Source: Plecoglossus altivelis (taxonomy: Eukaryota > Chordata > Actinopteri > Osmeriformes > Plecoglossidae). From it: a DNA stretch of 64,000 nucleotides. The notes under the pieces were generated by a model. The model saw nothing but the letters and a program-made list of their open reading frames with translations, had not been told where the DNA came from and searched no databases. Positions 61,807 through 64,000 of the stretch are shown here, one piece after another. The position numbers and the translations under genes were made by a program. The DNA lies in NCBI GenBank assembly GCA_036571765.1, contig BROE01000023.1:3246108-3310107 (forward strand), in the 5' to 3' direction. How positions within the stretch are numbered: the stretch's first letter is position 1; every line of letters begins with the position of its first letter.

Positions 61807-61990
61807 AGGCCAGCCTAGCCCAGGAGGAAACCTGATAGGCCAGCCTGGACCAGGAGGAAACCTGATAGGCCAGCCTGGACCAGGAGAAAACCTGATAGGC
61901 CAGCCTGGACCAGGAACAGACCTGGCAGTCCAGCCTGGACCAGGAAAAGACCTGTCAGTCCAGCCTGGACCAGGAAAAGACTTGATAGAG
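61807..61990. repeat. Minisatellite, 30-bp unit, 6 copies
   Basis: Units of AGGCCAGCCTGGACCAGGAG plus GAAACCTGAT. Because 30 is a multiple of three, the plus strand gives a collagen-like 10-residue repeat. This has no start context or flanking exon and is treated as non-coding. Confidence 0.94.
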
Positions 61991-62617
61991 CTAACCTGGA
62001 CGGGGGAAATGCAACTCCTCCCACACTAGTCAACTTTGCCCAAGAGGCAGTGAGAACACGAGAGGTTAAACCCTCAGATGGGAGCTTCTTGCAACACAGA
62101 GGAGGGCAAGGCGAGGGGGGTTGCCAGGTTTGGTCGATGCTCTTTCAAATGTGCACCGCTCGGAAAAACGCTGAGGGGAATGAAATGAATGACAGGAGGC
62201 TTGATAAGGCACCGCCGGACTTGCGTCCAACCAGTGAGACAAAGGTCGTCAGCAGCTTATCGCCGACTCCTGTTATCTCCTCTCTGTACTATTGGTGGTG
62301 GGGAGAGGGGAGGTGAGGGGGGTTAGAGTCCGTGAACTCACTAATTTCAGTTACTGAGTCCAGTAGGAAGTGTCTAGTACTCAAAAAGGCAATATAGTGT
62401 GTTTCCAGGGTTGCTCCACATTCGCTACTGGTGCCAGAGATGACAGGACCTGACCGTAGCTGGTTCATTTGAACTAACATCCACTTCCTGTTTGCCCGAT
62501 CAACAAGCAAGCACACGAGATTGCAATGCCAAGCTCCATTGCCTTGACATAAATCATGCAATTAAGCTTTGACAGACAACCACGGAGATACGGCGACGGA
62601 ATAACATGGCACCTTAC

Positions 62618-62797
62618 CTCAAACAGATTCGAAGCCTCGTTGCCATACTGACTGGAGATGATCTCTGATTGGTCACTGTACCACTTGAGCCCGCCCAGGA
62701 AGCTGTCTGCGTCCAGGTCGCTGACGTCCAACTCTGATAGGTCCAGCTCTGGCAGGTCTGGACAGAGGGGCTGGTCCTCACCCACTAAGGCAGCGCA
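62618..62797 (-). CDS. ppargc1a: PPARGC1A exon 2: N-terminal acidic activation domain
   Basis: 180 nt, phase 0 at both ends, 60 codons. It encodes the start of the activation domain that in PGC-1alpha recruits p300/CBP and SRC-1. The motifs DLPELDLSELDVSDLD and SFLGGLKW are plainly visible and are diagnostic for PGC-1alpha. The acceptor reads CTACAG/TGCGCT and the donor GAG/GTAAGG. The polypyrimidine tract of the acceptor is a run of 18 C on the sense strand (G at 62803-62820 on the plus strand), which is unusual. The exon begins at the Cys-Ala-Ala that follows exon 1 in mammals, so the upstream exon must supply about 17-18 residues. No such exon is found between here and the window end. Confidence 0.96.
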
Positions 62798-64000
62798 CTG
62801 TAGGGGGGGGGGGGGGGGGGAGCACAACATAAACATGTGTAAATATGTCCACAATTCAACAGGAGCTTTGCAGGTACACTGACTAACATCTGTCAAACAG
62901 GCAATGTTGTTTCGGGGCTCTTAATCAATTCACAAATGTAGGATTGTTCTCAGCATGGTTCATTTGAATGCACCGTTTGCACACTTTCCATACCACAATA
63001 CCACAATAACATCAGACGCTCATTACGTCAAATAATGCTGCAAGCATTCGTGAGGTTTTGTCCAAGCTGCTGATAGACAACGTAATCGTTGTCAGCCTTC
63101 TTTGAAAGAGAGCATGGCTAGACTTGCCACCTGATTGACCATGGCGCGGCGTGCACCACTGCTATGGCCCAGATTTCATTTCTGTCACGGCTGTCTTTCT
63201 CTTTCGTACATTGTGATCCACACGGGAGCCCAACACCGCTAAATACTGCTTGTTGACATTACTCATCGTCCGCTTTCATGTGTCTATGCGACAGCTGTTC
63301 CACGGCTCTCCGGGCACAAATCATCGGATTCATCGAGCTGTGATCGAGGAGATCTACACTTTAAATCTTTCACCGCCTTGGCCGTGCGCGAGAGGCAGGC
63401 ATGGAGATCATGACACGACGCCAGCAGTTGCAGGCTCAATGTAAACAACTTCCAATAAGCGGGTCGCTAACCTACATTTCTTTTCCAGGTGCCAAGATGT
63501 TACGAATGTTAATTGCTTTAGTGGGCCGCGCTCGCAGCAAGGTTAGGCTCTCGCGCCAGCATTTCATCTTGGCACGCGCAGGCTCACTTGAGAACACCAT
63601 GCACCTCCCCAGACGACCAAGGAGAGGGCAACACGAAGTGAGACCAACGCAGGTATTTCTGTCTGGATTTAGATTTCGCTCCCATATATGACATGTTAAT
63701 ACTTGTTAATGTAAACTGTGATAAAGCGCTAAAGTGCTGTCAATGAAATGTCATCATCGGACATAGCAGTGTGTCGAGGACACAGGACACCCCGCGGGCA
63801 CACCTGTTAGGCAGCTGGTCAAGGGGTCGTGCAGAGGCTGGGCGGACGGGTATGAACTCGGAGATTCAGTGCAAGAGTGTGACGATTACAGTGCCAAGAG
63901 TGGAGTAAGATAAGAACTCAGATACTTTTATCACAGATAAATTGCACTCACGATTGCGCCAGGATGAGGACATAACCACTACGAGGCCGTACAAGGGGCA
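62798..64000 (-). other. ppargc1a: Intron 1 of PPARGC1A (3' part)
   Basis: Unique, mixed-composition sequence upstream of exon 2. I searched by eye for the exon 1 peptide MAWD-CNQDS on the minus strand and did not find it. Short open frames on the plus strand at 63250-63691 show no family I recognise. The G18 run at 62803-62820 is the polypyrimidine tract of the exon 2 acceptor. Confidence 0.7.

Larger units (their letters stand above)
47581..62617 (-). other. ppargc1a: Intron 2 of PPARGC1A (15 kb)
   Basis: The longest intron seen. It is filled with simple repeats: GA-rich tracts (47890-48010, 48320-48500, 49785-49960, 52340-52580, 55400-55510), G/C homopolymers, long GT/CA arrays (54300-54420, 54884-54940, 56440-56672, 57905-57950) and minisatellites (53921-54060, 61807-61990). 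Stretches of unique sequence between them (for example 48710-49780, 50470-51160, 51415-52160, 54430-54660, 62000-62600) hold no exon I can recognise. Confidence 0.85.
29035..62797 (-). other. ppargc1a: PPARGC1A (PGC-1alpha) gene, coding exons 2-13, 5' end outside window
   Basis: This is the span of the recognisable coding exons of the PGC-1alpha transcriptional coactivator. The protein docks on nuclear receptors, NRF-1 and MEF2 in the nucleus and drives mitochondrial biogenesis, oxidative metabolism and gluconeogenesis. Twelve exons were placed by homology and GT-AG borders, and every junction keeps phase: 62618-62797, 47386-47580, 46265-46390, 43530-44904 (or 44535-44904), 42568-42613, 42265-42338, 36396-37575, 34922-35020, 33976-34096, 32129-32250, 31607-31758 and 29035-29138. 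They total 3,774 nt with the stop. Paralogue choice is firm: the exon 2 activation domain and the C-terminal RRM match PGC-1alpha better than PGC-1beta or PRC. Exon 1, with the initiator Met and about 17-18 residues, is not seen. Numbering follows the mammalian 13-exon gene. Confidence 0.97.

Noticed and set aside
29035..62797. Possible gene-specific strand bias of GA/CT tracts (pyrimidines on the sense strand)
   Set aside because: Most tracts follow it, but the downstream desert shows the same plus-strand GA excess, so it is not tied to transcription on this evidence.
62474..62896. Apparent start codon upstream of exon 2 (140-codon frame)
   Set aside because: The frame runs through the C18 tract and splice acceptor; the mammalian gene has a separate exon 1, so this Met is intronic.
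63250..63691. Short plus-strand frames near the window end
   Set aside because: No known protein family and no link to PPARGC1A exon 1, which is on the other strand.
1..64000. CRISPR arrays, tRNA or rRNA genes, bacterial operons
   Set aside because: The regular repeats are vertebrate mini- and microsatellites without unique spacers. No tRNA T-loop and acceptor pairing was seen, and the DNA is clearly vertebrate.

Overview
The window is nuclear DNA from a ray-finned fish, almost certainly a teleost. It holds one recognisable gene, the transcriptional coactivator PPARGC1A (PGC-1alpha), on the minus strand. The fish assignment rests on three things: a vertebrate PGC-1alpha with GT-AG introns of 0.2-15 kb, a protein that diverges from the mammalian sequence and carries large Ser/Gln/Glu-rich insertions, and an extreme density of (CA)n, (GA)n and homopolymer G/C tracts. 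I could not assign a species, and I recognised no transposon.

Layout from low to high coordinates. Positions 1-26,170 contain no gene I can support. They hold minisatellites (1-315, 6341-6629, 10455-10600, 16770-16872), a near-tandem 0.5-kb duplication (8660-9150 and 9179-9624), many dinucleotide repeats, and AT-rich complex segments that look like candidate conserved non-coding DNA. Positions 26,170-29,034 are the probable 3' UTR of PPARGC1A. Positions 29,035-62,797 are its coding exons 2-13, read right to left. Exon 1, with the start codon, is not visible and must lie beyond position 64,000. Positions 62,798-64,000 belong to intron 1.

All twelve coding exons join in frame with GT-AG borders, giving 3,774 nt including the stop. 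That is about 1,257 codons without exon 1 if exon 5 is used in its long form, or about 922 codons if an internal donor is used. The encoded protein has, in order, the acidic N-terminal activation domain, the LXXLL-type motifs LLAVL, LKKLL and LLKYL, a very long Ser/Gln/Glu-rich exon 5, the p38-type Ser/Thr-Pro sites, an HCF-1-type DHDY motif, an RS-rich stretch, an RRM and the conserved C-terminus.

The most interesting biology is exon 5. Its 1-kb extension encodes a motif (RYMHSYSLPPRE) that closely resembles one in PGC-1beta and is absent from mammalian PGC-1alpha as I know it. A second donor in the same phase would skip the extension. Two places look like assembly problems: a 691-bp perfect-looking repeat on either side of a 10-N gap in intron 7, and the 8.66/9.18-kb pair, whose copies differ mainly by small indels.
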